Assembly (NCBI GenBank): GCA_914767715.1
Contig: OU612070.1
Span: 17,720,025-17,784,024 of the forward strand
Source of the DNA: Membranipora membranacea
Taxonomy: Eukaryota; Bryozoa; Gymnolaemata; Cheilostomatida; Membraniporidae
DNA length: 64,000 bases
Direction of reading: 5' to 3'
Of the stretch, positions 12,001 to 23,900 are shown piece after piece. A model generated the notes under the pieces. That model made no database searches. It was not told where the DNA came from and was given only the letters and a program-made list of their open reading frames with translations. The translations under genes and the position numbers were made by a program. Every line of letters starts with the position of its first letter. Positions within the stretch are counted from its first letter, which is position 1.

Positions 12001-15000
12001 GCAAAGACAAACTTTACTTTTGTAGGAATCTTGATGAGACAACGAGAGTTGTGTACAATGAGAATAACGCACTTGCTGAGAAATTAAGTGAGAACATAAA
12101 AGAAGAAGAATTACTAAAAAGGCTGAACAAGAGGCTAAAAGAAGAAAACTCCTTATTTCAAGCAGAAGAGGAAAATAACAAGGCAGTGGTCAACGAAAAG
12201 CAGAGTGATAGCCAACGTAAGGGAGCCAAGATCAAAGAGGTGAGATTCTTACCTCAATTCTCGCCTCAAATACTTTAGAATACTCGTTAACTACCTAGGT
12301 GGTATAAATGTTGAGTGTCTCGTGTGGTAAGGCATCTGTTTGTGGTAAAGTCTGAATTATGGCATGCAGCAATGGTGTAGGTCATTTTGGCGAGATCCTA
12401 TCCGAAGGTCTCAGACGCTTTTTGGAAGGAAACTGTTGTTATTTGCTGCGGATGATTGTTGTATTGAGGTGAGTTTCGCTCTTTTAGCTGCCCTTGTTTA
12501 AAAATTGCAGTTACCTACAGAATATGATGCCTTTATATAGGTGATTTTTGCGGTGCCGATCCTATCATCATTTGTGTATCGATGACATAATTGTAGCTGA
12601 ACTCCAAAGTGACAGCCTTAGAGTCTGTACTGAATCATATGATACGAGAGTTGAGTGATGAGAGGCAGGAGATACTGAGCGGTTGTGACGCTCTGCATGA
12701 GGCGACTCGTCACCAGATGGTCTCACTGCAGATGGAGGTGGACTCTAAGACCCGAGAGTGCTCGCGTATCAGAAAACTGGCGCGCAGGGTACTAGTGGAG
12801 AGAAACGAAATAGAACGATTCTTCTTAGAGAGTCTAGATTACGTGAGACAGGAGATTCAGCTTAACCAGTGAGTATTGTGTACTATCAGTGAAATCTTTG
12901 TAAGTCGACCTGTTATGGAAGGTGCTGATGGTATCTTATTATGGGCGTATAGTGTAGGACGTAGGTGTTCTAATTTAATAATCGGTTAACTGGTTAAACT
13001 TCAGCCTCCCCCTGAATCAGTTTTTTTTTGCTTAACAATATTGCTTAAATTCCCTTTTGGTTGTAAAGGAACTCTCCAAGTATGGGTAAATGTTGATATA
13101 AAAAATACTATATGTTAATACATTAAAAATTGGAATAAACTTCTCCTTACCCCCCCCCCCCCCAAAATTAATAAATGACAAGACTGATACTGCAATGTGT
13201 TTAAAATTTGGTACAGATAGCGGGTGAATGTGTTTTCCTCAATAGCTTTAAATCCTACACAAAACATGTAATAGTTTCATTCATACTGTGGCTTATTAAT
13301 TTCATGTTCATTTCTTAATAGAGTTGAATATAAGAAAGCAGCTAGTCGAGCTTACAATAAGAGGATGATAGAGGCGTTCGCTGGTAACGTTCAGTTTCCT
13401 AAAGTGAGAACGTTTAATAAAACAGATACCAGCACAAACAGTGTCTTCCATGATCTCGAGGCTGCTGAAATGCTGTAAGAACTCAAATTCTTCTCTTTGG
13501 TCATTGATTGATTATTAGATCGATCAATAAATAAGGCTTATAAACAGATTGTCGAACTTATTAATTGATAGATGGATTAAACTTGGTGTGGTTGAAGTTT
13601 TCATATTTTCATATGTAACAAACTAAAATTAAATTAAACATAGGTGCCCGCAGCCCAAATGCTCACAATTATCAGATTTGCCTGACTGGGTAACCACAAA
13701 AATCATTAACAATGCATCAAGGTTTGCTAACACTACGCCCGATCACTAAAGTCAGGTAGAAGGTTGGCACCAGTATAGAGTGAGGTTCCAAAGCTTTTCA
13801 TATTCACACAACTCTCGATTTTCAGAAGACGAAGATTAGCTTTGCAGAAGCTGCAGGAGAAGTAATTAATTAACTCGACCTTGTTTAGTTTTGTTTGTAT
13901 TGTCACATTCCCTGCATGCCATCACAAAGTATTAGGAATCAATCACCTCAAACCTAGTAGACAACTACTGTATATAGTCCATCTAGGGTGTGAACAAGAC
14001 ATGACATTGCTCGTCACTTTGTAGTGCTTTCTTGAAACACGATCACAACACAGCATCCTCGGACTTTCCTTTCAAATGCGTTACAGGACGTTGAAAGTAT
14101 CCTAATATGAGCTAGTGAAAAGGAGCAACTATTTTTGCATGCAATAGAATATCCTAGATGCAGACTTTGCCCAGACTGACATCACTGACATGTGTACATA
14201 AAGATCTTGTCGTGTAAAAATAACAATGATGCAATCACCCATGTATAATAGACAGTTTTCTGAGCTCTGATTTAGGCCTCAATTCGGAGTTATCCTCTCA
14301 CCAGTTTGGTACTTATAACCCACGCTGCATAGGAAAAACGTGCTGAAAAGAGGGTTATCTTGATAACCGTTTATGATAGGATAAAAATTATTTTTGATTC
14401 AGAATCTGCAGCATTGAAAACTCATATGGTAATAGTTTGGAAAATAATTTTAGTATTTGGATAGTCAATTATAGCATTTTCTGCCTGTTTTGCGGACAAT
14501 TTGGCAGAATTTTTCATGAGTTTCGTCACTAAAATTAAGATTTTTCAACATTCAAGCCTCCAATGATTTGGAAACCCTGTCTCACAGTATTTTCAATGGT
14601 GCAGACTCTGAATCAAAACTCATTTTTTATCCTTACATAAGCGGTTTTCAAGATAGCCCTCTTTCAACAGGTTCTTCCTATGCGGCGTGGGTTAAAAGTA
14701 CCAAACTGGAGAGAGGACAACTCCGAATTGAGGCATAAATAATAGCTTAGAAAACTGTCTTTATTTTTAATGTTTCCACGATCATATTTTGGATGGCCAC
14801 TAACCCTTACATGTGCATGCTTTCTAGATCTCAGTCATCTGGTCAGGTTGACATCGCTGACCTTACTTGGGAGCAGAGAGAGAAGGTTTTGAGATACTTG
14901 TTTGCCAGGATGAATGGTACAACTCGTCCACCAATCAGTAAAACTATACAGAAGAGCGATGGAGTTCTCATGGCAGCCAAACAGCTGCCTATAACTCAAT

Positions 15001-15644
15001 CCGGAGAAGTGGCTGGGTGAGTGCAGTTAACAATCTGCCATATTATACAATAGATCTTAAAAATAAGGTAGCAATCTATCAAATAAGCTACACTATTACG
15101 CATTACCCTAACTCAAAAACCAGGAATTCTGTTCTGTCTAAATACTGGTGACGCACAAAAGACCACTGCATTACATAACTTATGGCACACAAAGCCCGAC
15201 CGAAGTAAGAACATGCAGTAGTCCTATGGTATTGAATTACTCATGCACTCTGAGAGGCTAAGCTAGTGAGAGTATCGCAATCTTTTGACTAAGAGTATTT
15301 GAACTAATATATAGAAAACATTTGTGTGTTTATGGTCAGGTCAGGTCAATCAGGCTCCACATAACTCAATACCTTACCCGAAATATTCTAAAGTTTTAGT
15401 AAAACAATAATGAGAAAAATATTGAGCAAAACTTAATCGGAATTTAGTCGAAAATCATTAAAAAAATGTACTTCTTGTTTTTACTTACAGTGCTATCGAA
15501 GCAGATCCCTATTATGATAAGAAACCACTACAGCTCCAGTCTCAAGATATGTCCTCATCTGATTTTGACTCAATGTTTAATAAACATCCAGTAATTCCAG
15601 ATATTGGAAATACTAGAGGGCATGCACATCCTGTCACCGTGTGA
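9080..15644 (+). CDS. BBOF1: BBOF1 (basal body-orientation factor 1, formerly CCDC176)
   Basis: BBOF1 is a coiled-coil protein of basal bodies and motile cilia; in vertebrates it keeps basal bodies aligned and cilia beating. Exons: 9080-9138, 9434-9523, 9868-9981, 10253-10376, 10737-10901, 11426-11622, 12026-12239, 12597-12868, 13322-13474, 14828-15016 and 15491-15644. All phases agree, giving 576 aa (human about 529). The protein starts with a lysine/glycine-rich block (MAPKKGKKGKKG). Family signatures follow in order: LWEARYEALTETK, TDTIDVVTFLKKED, ADRAHQEAIANLDETTRVVY, RNEIERFFLESLDYVRQ, VRTFNKTDTSTNSV and VDIADLTWEQREKVLRYLF. The middle is long, charged and heptad-like. Polyadenylation signals AATAAA occur at 15960 and 16009. 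The 13474-14828 intron carries a 510-bp MITE. Exon 2 (90 bases, phase 2 both sides) could be skipped without a frame change. Confidence 0.93.
10970..11043. repeat. Foldback element of the TAGCCTTGTC family
   Basis: The ends TAGCCTTGTCGAGCGACTAC and GTAGCCACTTGACAAGGCTA form an imperfect inverted repeat around an A-rich loop in a BBOF1 intron. It shares its ends with the copy at 4875-4924. Confidence 0.65.
14251..14760. mobile_element. MITE-like element with long terminal inverted repeats
   Basis: About 510 bp in the BBOF1 intron before exon 10. The ends are GACAGTTTTCTGAGCTCTGA and its imperfect complement ending AGAAAACTGTC. Inverted similarity continues inward for about 130 bases: TTAGGCCTCAATTCGGAGTT pairs with AACTCCGAATTGAGGCATAA, and CCAGTTTGGTACTTATAACC with its complement near 14690. 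There is no coding capacity. A target-site duplication is not clear. Confidence 0.8.
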
Positions 15645-17488
15645 TCTAAGAGACGGAAATACTCCCAAGTGTGATAGTATGCTGTCAAGCATGTGCTCAG
15701 TTGATATAAATGTGATGTAAATAAGTAACCTTTTTGATTTATTTTGATTAGCATGTACTGATGAACTCGCTAAGGGTGTAGGAACCAACCAATCAAGTCC
15801 AGAGATTCGTACCAGATTGCCAACAAACAATTTATATTTTTGAAAAGCTTGGTTCTACTATTTTATTTTTGCAGAGTGTTATACTGGCTGCTCTGAGGCT
15901 ATCATGAGTCTATATGAAGCACCCTATAATCACACTTTGTCTGAATTTGAAATAATTGTAATAAAATATATTTTATGCAAGGGAGATGATGTAAAGCCTT
16001 TTCAACAGAATAAAAGTCAGTAATTGATAATCTTGTCTTGGATGAACAGCTTATTCATAACCTAAATTGGTGAGAAACTTGGTCTTATCCTATGACAGGG
16101 TAATACTGCCTGATGGCTCTTGTTGCATTTTCAAAATTTTATTATGCACTTACCATGTAAAGCCTGACCTCACACATCTAGTCGTTGCATCCTGACCAGA
16201 TACATAAATGTGTTCAAGATAAATAATGTGTTAGCTGCGGTTCAATCGGAGCAGAGCCAACACATTGGCTAGGGTCCAGTCAAAATCAAGGACGAATGAT
16301 AAGTAAAATCAGAGCCATAGCCATGAAAGGCTCCAGGGAGAGTGGGATACCCTCTGAATTTGAACTCCCTCCTGCCTCCTTGCTCTCAGGGTAAAATCAT
16401 ATGTCTCAAAACCTCTTGGTAAAAATAAAAAGCTAGAAGTTAAAAGTTATCCTCTTACTGACAAGGTTAACACAACTCCTTTCATCTGTTAATTGCTGTG
16501 GATTTCCACTTGGTTCTCATGCAGATTGCAGTTTATTTTGTAAGCTTAGATCCTTACCAATTTTAGACGATTTTAATCAGGTGAGTTACATATTGCAACC
16601 TTCAAAATGTCAGTGGTTCTCTTATGATTTTGTGCTAGAAAAAAGTAGTTCACAGGCAGTGAAAATAGAATCTTGGCAAATTATACCGAAACTGAAGAAG
16701 CCCCTCAACTTTGTAGATCCTTTAGTGAGTTCTTAATTTTTGACCAGCAATCTCTCTGGGTAATGTTTGACTGGCATTCTTGTTTTCTCTTCTGCTCATA
16801 TTATGATGGATTTATTCACATGTCAGCTCTCTCAGTCAGCATACAATTTCAAATCCAAACTATTTTTGAAAATCTCATCATCAGTTAACCAATTTGGTTA
16901 TTGACTGAGAAAAAACATGGTGAGGGCTCATCAAATATTGCCAAGGGCACACACTGGCATTGTAGTAGAACCTCTGTGGCTCATACAACATTGCATTACA
17001 AATAGAAGTTGAAGTTGAGAACTATGAAATATTGAGTCCTCTCTTCTTGTCTTCTACACCTCTTATCAATACATATCATTCAGGTCAACCATGGGCCCCT
17101 GGGACTTACATGTCTTTACTTTGCTAATGTCCACTATCAACCACCATTTTTTGGGTGGTTGATAGTGGACATTGGCAAAGTAAAGACATGTAAGTCCCAG
17201 GGGCCCATGAGGTCAACCTCTGTGATTTCACAGCTCAGTCAGTTTGGTATGTTCAAGGTTTAACTTGTCGGCCCATCCTTCGTGATCCGGATCAACCCAT
17301 GCATTGTAATTACATTGATCATATATCCATCCTGTCATGATGTGTAGTTTGTAGTAATGACTTGATATAAAACTCTGCTCTTTTTGCCCAGTGATAAGAC
17401 CAAGGATATGTGCATCCATCATTAAAGATTTTGATTTTTCATGTTTTTAGATACATTTCTCTGATATCCACCACATCTAAAACCTAAG
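15645..17488. other. Intergenic region downstream of BBOF1
   Basis: AT-rich DNA after the BBOF1 stop codon. It contains the likely BBOF1 3'UTR with AATAAA at 15960 and 16009, and a foldback element at 17082-17218. Short ORFs at 15542-15830 (-), 16673-16888 (+) and 17228-17422 (-) have no splice or family support. Nothing else is recognised. Confidence 0.5.
17082..17218. mobile_element. Foldback/MITE hairpin flanked by 9-bp target-site duplication
   Basis: Arms of about 55 bp (17091-17146 and its complement ending at 17208) start ATGGGCCCCTGGGACTTACA and differ at one position, around a loop of about 6 bases. The direct repeat AGGTCAACC flanks it at 17082-17090 and 17210-17218. High arm identity suggests recent insertion or ongoing arm correction. 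It shares the core CTTTGCCAATGTCCA with the palindrome at 7345-7408. Confidence 0.85.
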
Positions 17489-17811
17489 ATGGAGATGAGT
17501 TCTGTATTCGCTCAGATCTCATCTTTGCTGATCATTCTGCTGATATCTGGTGCCGAGAGTAAACGCGGTATGTGTTCCTTCTCCTTTGTCGAAAAACAGT
17601 TACCGTGAATTGCACTTGAGTTAAAAAATATGATTTCAGGGTTAAACGAAAGAAAAGCATAACTCTAGCTTTCCTAGGCCTGAGATAACCAATATCTTTC
17701 ATCAGGGAACCCAGCCATTAATAGTTATTTACACATAATCTTGGTGAGCAAGTTGATTTTGAATTGCCATTCAGGATGCGCAGGACCTATAGACAAATTT
17801 TCACCAGCATG
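17489..17811 (+). CDS. First two exons of a putative secreted/membrane protein
   Basis: Exon 17489-17567 begins MEMSSVFAQISSLLIILLIS, a good signal peptide (hydrophobic core SLLIILLI, then SGAES). It is followed by a GTATGT donor. After a CAG acceptor at 17772-17774, exon 17775-17811 adds GCAGPIDKFSPAW and ends at a GTAGGA donor in phase 2. The signal exon and the C-x-PID-[KR]-[FL]-x-P segment resemble exons 1-2 of the gene at 25996-28899 (CSPIDRLFPKG), so the two may be paralogues. The remaining exons were not found next to it. A matching transmembrane exon lies at 24829-24974, beyond the antisense synthetase-like gene. This may be a real gene with a long intron, or a broken copy. Confidence 0.5.
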
Positions 17812-17991
17812 GTAGGAATTATAAGCATAAACACATTTTTTAGACAGTTAAACATCGAAAAATAGATTTAGACAATAATAGTTAGTTGAGACAGTTTTCA
17901 ATTTCACTCAGTAGAATTGTCTGGTAACCTTTTGTTGATTCAGTCATAAACGAGAGAGTTCATTGTTTTAATGTTGCATAAATTTAGGAAG

Positions 17992-20900
17992 TTAATCAGA
18001 CAGGACTTTCCATTGTTTTCTATAGGCATCGTTAATGTATCTCTGAAAAACCCTGCTGATAATATGTCTCTTATATAGATGTGTTGATTCATCAATCTCT
18101 ATGCCTTCCTCGAGAACTCTGGGAAGTATAACAAAGCTTGTGATTGTCTCCTCACGATTATGTAGCATTTCATTGATCTGTAAATTAACACAAAAACAGC
18201 AGCCATATCAAATATGAATGACCAAATATGTATCAATACGAATGCACATACGAATATTACCATACACTACAGTACAGTACTTATCATACTGTAATTACAC
18301 CAAAACTGCCTGACCTATCAAACAGACACCAGAATCCTTATGTTATGTAATACGGCATTTGGAAAAGGGCCCAGCGCTTTGTCGTGAAGACTTGCCTTGG
18401 CAATCATGCCCAGTATCTCATTTCTCACAAACTTGTCCTTATATTCTGTCAAATCAGCCACTGTAGTTGCAGTACTTCCAAGCTTTTTACACCAGGTGGT
18501 GACAGCGCCATGCAGGTTGACTGAATCATTGGTGGTCTTAAATGAGATGAGTAGGAGCAGTTGACTCATTCCTTCACCTAGCAGCACACAGTCTTGTATC
18601 ACACCCACAGGCATCAGAGATATAAGCTTCTTCTCTATAGGTTCTGCTTCTACACATTTACCTAAATTCAGATAATTAATAGAAGTTTCAGTTTAGTGAT
18701 TTTGACTGTCCGCAGGTTATGTCTTTACGTAGAGATGGAAGTGTCTGAAATTTGTTTTACAATGTTGTTTCAACAATCCTTTATGCATACGTCAGCTTGT
18801 AAAATCCCTGCCATATAAATACAAGCTAGAGAAGCTTACTTAGTTACGATAGACCTACCCGAGGATGTGATGATGTAGTTATCTAGTCTTTTACTGATGA
18901 GGACCAGTTGTTTAAAGCTGGCCCCATGTGCACCACTCTTACAGAGCAGTCCATTAGGTGAGAGTTTAGTTGAAGTTGCCCTCTCATCTCCAAGGTATCC
19001 AGCAAAGACTCCACGACCTGAAAAGCACAACTCATCATCTTCTGTCATTTTTCTTTTCTCAATGTAACAGCTCACTCCCTCAACGAGCAGGGCCTGTCAT
19101 ATATATAATATTGACACCATGACAAGATTTTATAACCATGAAATAGGCAACAGTGGTAAACACTGATTGCTAATATGATAATGTGATGCTATAAATATAC
19201 TCGGTCTGACCAAGGAATTTATGAATATAGAGTTATAACTACCTGGTTATATTGAGTTCCTTGTGAGTGCCTGTCCCTCTGAATGGCAACTGTACCTATC
19301 TCATCAAACCAGTACCATGTCAGGAAGGGCAGATTGATGCTACGTAAATAATCCTTTGTTGTCTCATCAAGGTCCTCGTGTCCCTGACACATTCTGAACA
19401 GCCGTGGATTATTGTTTGTGGCATTCAGTTTACTGGCCTGTGAATTATACGCCTAATACAAAAATAGAGGTAAATGCAGATTGCAAAGGGAATGACGAAG
19501 TATGTACCCATAACAAGAAAAATTTCTGGTGGGATAGTTTCTAAAATAGATCTAACAAACGGAGGAAAATTAATTTGATGCAGACAAGGTACCTTGTGGA
19601 GACCCAGCTGTTTACGGATTCTGTTGAACACTAGCGCTTCAGCTGCATGAAACTTGAGCTTTTTAGCCAGACTAGTGCCAGTTTTATAGGTTCCTGTCTG
19701 CAGACACAGGCCAGTTGTCTTCCCTTGCTTTATCGCCCACTTCCTCACAGAATATGAAACACCACCTCCTTTTCCTTCAATTGCACTGTCCTCTTTCAGA
19801 AGTGACTCCACAAGTTTCTGTAAGCAATGATTTGATTTCTATCAGAACCCCAACCAAATAATTTTTCTTATGTGACCTGATTGGTAATGGCTCTATCACT
19901 ATGCTGGAATGACACAAATGCTCAATCCATGAGGCTTGTTCTAAAAATGGTTTCTATATATTAGATGCCAATCAATCGGGAAATAATAAGAATAAATGCC
20001 GTTGATACTCACTCTCCAAACAGTTGGAGTTGTTTGGAATGATGTAGGTTTTATCTCCCTGCAGTAAGTAAAGAGTTGCCCGCTCTGTACAGCGTTCTCT
20101 GGTGGTATGTATATTGAAGCCCCTATAAGCAGAGCTGGGAGAATATCCAGCAGTACAGTCTGAGACCAGGCTAAATGAGATACCCATCTCTCCTTCCCAT
20201 TCTGTAATATGAACGTAAGTCGTTATGTTATTGCAAACTCCCCTTTTTTTTGGTTTTGAACAGTAATCGATCTCTAAACCAGTAGCTATACAAATCATCA
20301 AAAATGCAGGAAGTAACCACATTTAGGTGATTAATTTATTGTGATCAGCAGGTTTACTATCTGTACAGTATATTAGATTTATTGGTAGACAACAAGACTT
20401 GTGAATATCCTAATTGAAAAACAGGAATTTCCTGGGTAATTAATCAAATATCTATCATTACCTTCAAACCAATAGCTGCAGCTAGATGTCTGGATCCAGA
20501 TACAATATTATCGTGTGTAACCATGATACACTTAGGATAATAGTCATCTTTGATCTTCGTGGAAACAAATTTTCCAGTCATATGGCCAGCTATGCTGAAG
20601 TATTGTGGTTTGATCACTGCTACCTGTTGAGTAAAGTAGATAAAGTAGTTTCTGATCACAATGCATTGGCTCTAGGTAGAACTCAATACGATATGTTTGA
20701 TAGGGACATTTGGCTCTGATCATTGATATGAATTTATGGATCAGTGGTAAAATACATGTCATATGCCATTATTATAAAAATTTTTGTCAGGATCTAAATA
20801 ACGCCAATCTGGCAGCTTTTGCGTTATGCATTGATTGACGTCCCAGTAACAACCTTTGGAGTTGATTGCAAAGCACTCGGTATTTTACATTGTGGCATTT

Positions 20901-23900
20901 TTTTACTACAAGCTTTGATTGAAGAGTTTGCAGACAAGAAGTGGTTTTTAATAGCACTTACCTTATTAGGGGCCAGGTTGTTATTTAGATAAAAAGTAAA
21001 TGCCGCTTGTGGAACATTCTTACCAAGCTCTTGCCAGTTGGAGAAGGCATATACCATAGTCGTGGATGCTATCTGTTTTGATGTTGCAGCAGCTGACATA
21101 TTTACAATGACTCTAACTCTAGGAAACTCTGCTATATATTTGGCTATCCTGAGGGTGTCATCATTCCGGCCACAAAATATGGCCTCTACATCTGCATGTT
21201 TGTAGAGAAACTTCATGACATTTGGATGTAAACTGTAAAATAAAATATCCGATTTTTGATAATAGCAAAGCTTACGCAGCCAGGTAGCAAAAAGGTGAAA
21301 ACATTCTCGAAACAGTACAACCATCAATTCAACCCTGGGTTTTGAAACCTTATTGTAATGATGAGTGATAGTGTTTCCGAATTCCAAAATTGTTAAAGCA
21401 TTTCAAGTTGAGTCTCAGTCTAGAAGCATGCAAACTTACTCAGATAAGCTGTCTAAGAGAAGGACCGGATGCGCTGTGAATATGCCCCCTAGTAGACTGA
21501 GAATCATATTCTTATGGGTAGCACCCGCAATTATCACTGCTGATCCAGGGCTTATCCTGCTCTGTATTAAGCTACATGCTAACTGCTCGGCTGCTCGCTT
21601 GAGTTCACTGTAGGTCATACCTCTCCACCTACCATTGGCTTCTCTCTCAAACAGGATCTGTCGGCTCGGGAACTGTGCAGCCATATGCATCAGCTACAAA
21701 AGTTTCAGTTTCTTGCAATGAAAGCCATTTCGTTCACTGCGAGAAAATATCACAATCTAGATATCTAACCAGATAATGATTTTCTAAAGCTTTCCTATAT
21801 CTAATTTATGTTCTACTGGCCAATTGACATGTGCTAATATAAAAATTTGGAAATGAGCTTGAACTGTCATCACAGTGTACATATAAATAAAAGTAGCTAA
21901 CAGTAGAGGATTGGAGGGTTGGCCTACCTGTGTTGTGATTGTAACAGGAAGTTCATGCTGAGATAACAGCGAGTCTAGCACAGCCTCATCACATACACCC
22001 TTGTCTTTCGGGTACCGTATCTGCACTGGCTCAAGTGGTCGAATAGCATGCATCCTGCCAGTCTGTGTCAGAGTGTCCCATTTCCTTAAAGGTGCAATTA
22101 GCCAGGTCCATCTGAGAAAAGTATAATGTTGGTAGTTAATTTTCAAGTTCATAGATGTAGTCGAGCCCATGGAAATTCTGAAGCTCCTGATTATTTATGG
22201 ATTTCCTGGTTCTTTGACTCATACTTCACTAGAGTGTGTATTATTAAATACATGTGGTGTGCACAGAATTGTCAGGGAATGGACAGTATATGTGATAAGA
22301 GGTTGCAAAATCTGTCCGGGAACGAGATACGACAACTTCTGTGACTATGGATAAATCACATACTTGCTCCATACGACTGCCGTTGTAGAGGCTGCGACTG
22401 ACCACCTTGTTTTGCCTGACTGGGTTACCGAGCTGAATGTACTGGACTTGTGTCCACTTTCCTCATCTGGTATAAAGAACAAAGGGTGGAATCTCTGGCT
22501 CACTCTTGTATCTCCCTTAGTACTGTCTTCAGAAAAAAAGAACTCATTTGATTTCAGCTTTCAGATCTGAAGTGTTGAAACTCATAGCGATATAAAGCCT
22601 GAGTATTTAGGATAGCATTTTTATGTCCGGACGATTTGTTTGATTCAGACAACCTAGATCAAGTATTTCTAGAGTCAGAGAGATTGTTCTGGTTCACTCA
22701 CGGCGTGTGCACTCCCGATTTATCAGTCTGCTTCTTAGAGCTAGCTCCAGTTAGTGGGGAGCTAGATGTTTGAGACTCTACTTTGTTGTTTTTTATCTTC
22801 GATCCTGACTCTACTAGCTTACCAATCATGCTGACAACCTCGTCAGCAGTTATTCTCTTATTTGCGCTTGTCTTATCGTTAAGTCCGACTCCTGAAGTGT
22901 TCTGTGGGAGAACACAAGTCACTAAGAATGAATTACTCTGGGAAATCCAGAATATTTGTGAATAAATCTCGATGCCAGGACAACCTAGATCAAGTTTGAT
23001 CCATTTAACTGAGTTGCCCCCGCTACTGGTCAATGCGGCGTGACCAGTAGAGGGGGCAACTCCAAACGCAGGCAAATGGATCGAGCTTGATTTCGGACAA
23101 CCCAAGACACACAATGAATATTGATTTGCGAAATATTGATATAAAGGTATTATATGATCACACAGTACCTCTGGCGTTGCGCAGGGTTGTTGACGAGGCA
23201 CTGCATGATCCGATATAATTCCTTTCCAACTTCTTTTGGTGTCCGATTCAGCTGCGGAGAGTTTGTTGAAGATTATTTCTTCATTTGGTTTGCTGTTCAT
23301 TGGAGTATTTATCGGTGTTGTCGATCGCCGACCTCTCTCCAACTACAAAATACATGTAAGGCATAAAAACTAGTTATTCATTACTAAGAGGCAGCAGCCT
23401 TCAGGCCTTCAAGCTCAGTGATTGTATAGTAATCTAGGCGTCTTACCTCTTTAGTTCGATGGTTGACAATTCCAGCATCTACTGTGTCTGCTCCTTTTAT
23501 CTTCTCTTGAACTGACACCTGGTGCTGACCTGTTTCTACCTCTGCTTTCTTAGCTACGGCTTCAGAGGGAAGAAAACAGTACATGGCATTAGTTTTGGCT
23601 TTATCTCCCCCGGTTAGGGGGCAGTCGACAGGAGATAGGGGTTTGGCCGGCTCATCAGTTTGCTTTAGCTAGCATACATATTTCATCAAGTTACATCAGT
23701 TGGAGGGATGTGCCGCTTAAATTCTCCAGTCCTATCGTGATAAGGTTATATAAAGTGAACTCTTCAGTTAAGAGTAAAACTCTTTCATCAAAGTCTGAGT
23801 ACCACGCTACACTGGAATCAGGGAATGCTCTCTCTCTCTCGTCTCTCCCACCTACTGTAGTCATGTTTAAAGTGAGCTTTGGCAGACTTATGTATCCGCA

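Noticed and set aside
19972-20322. Minus-strand ORF resembling a secreted protein
   Set aside because: A different frame of the same DNA supplies the missing synthetase segment with correct phases on both sides.
22169-22354. Cysteine-containing plus-strand ORF as a possible internal exon of the 17489 gene
   Set aside because: It lies antisense in a synthetase intron, ends in a stop and lacks donor and acceptor signals that fit.
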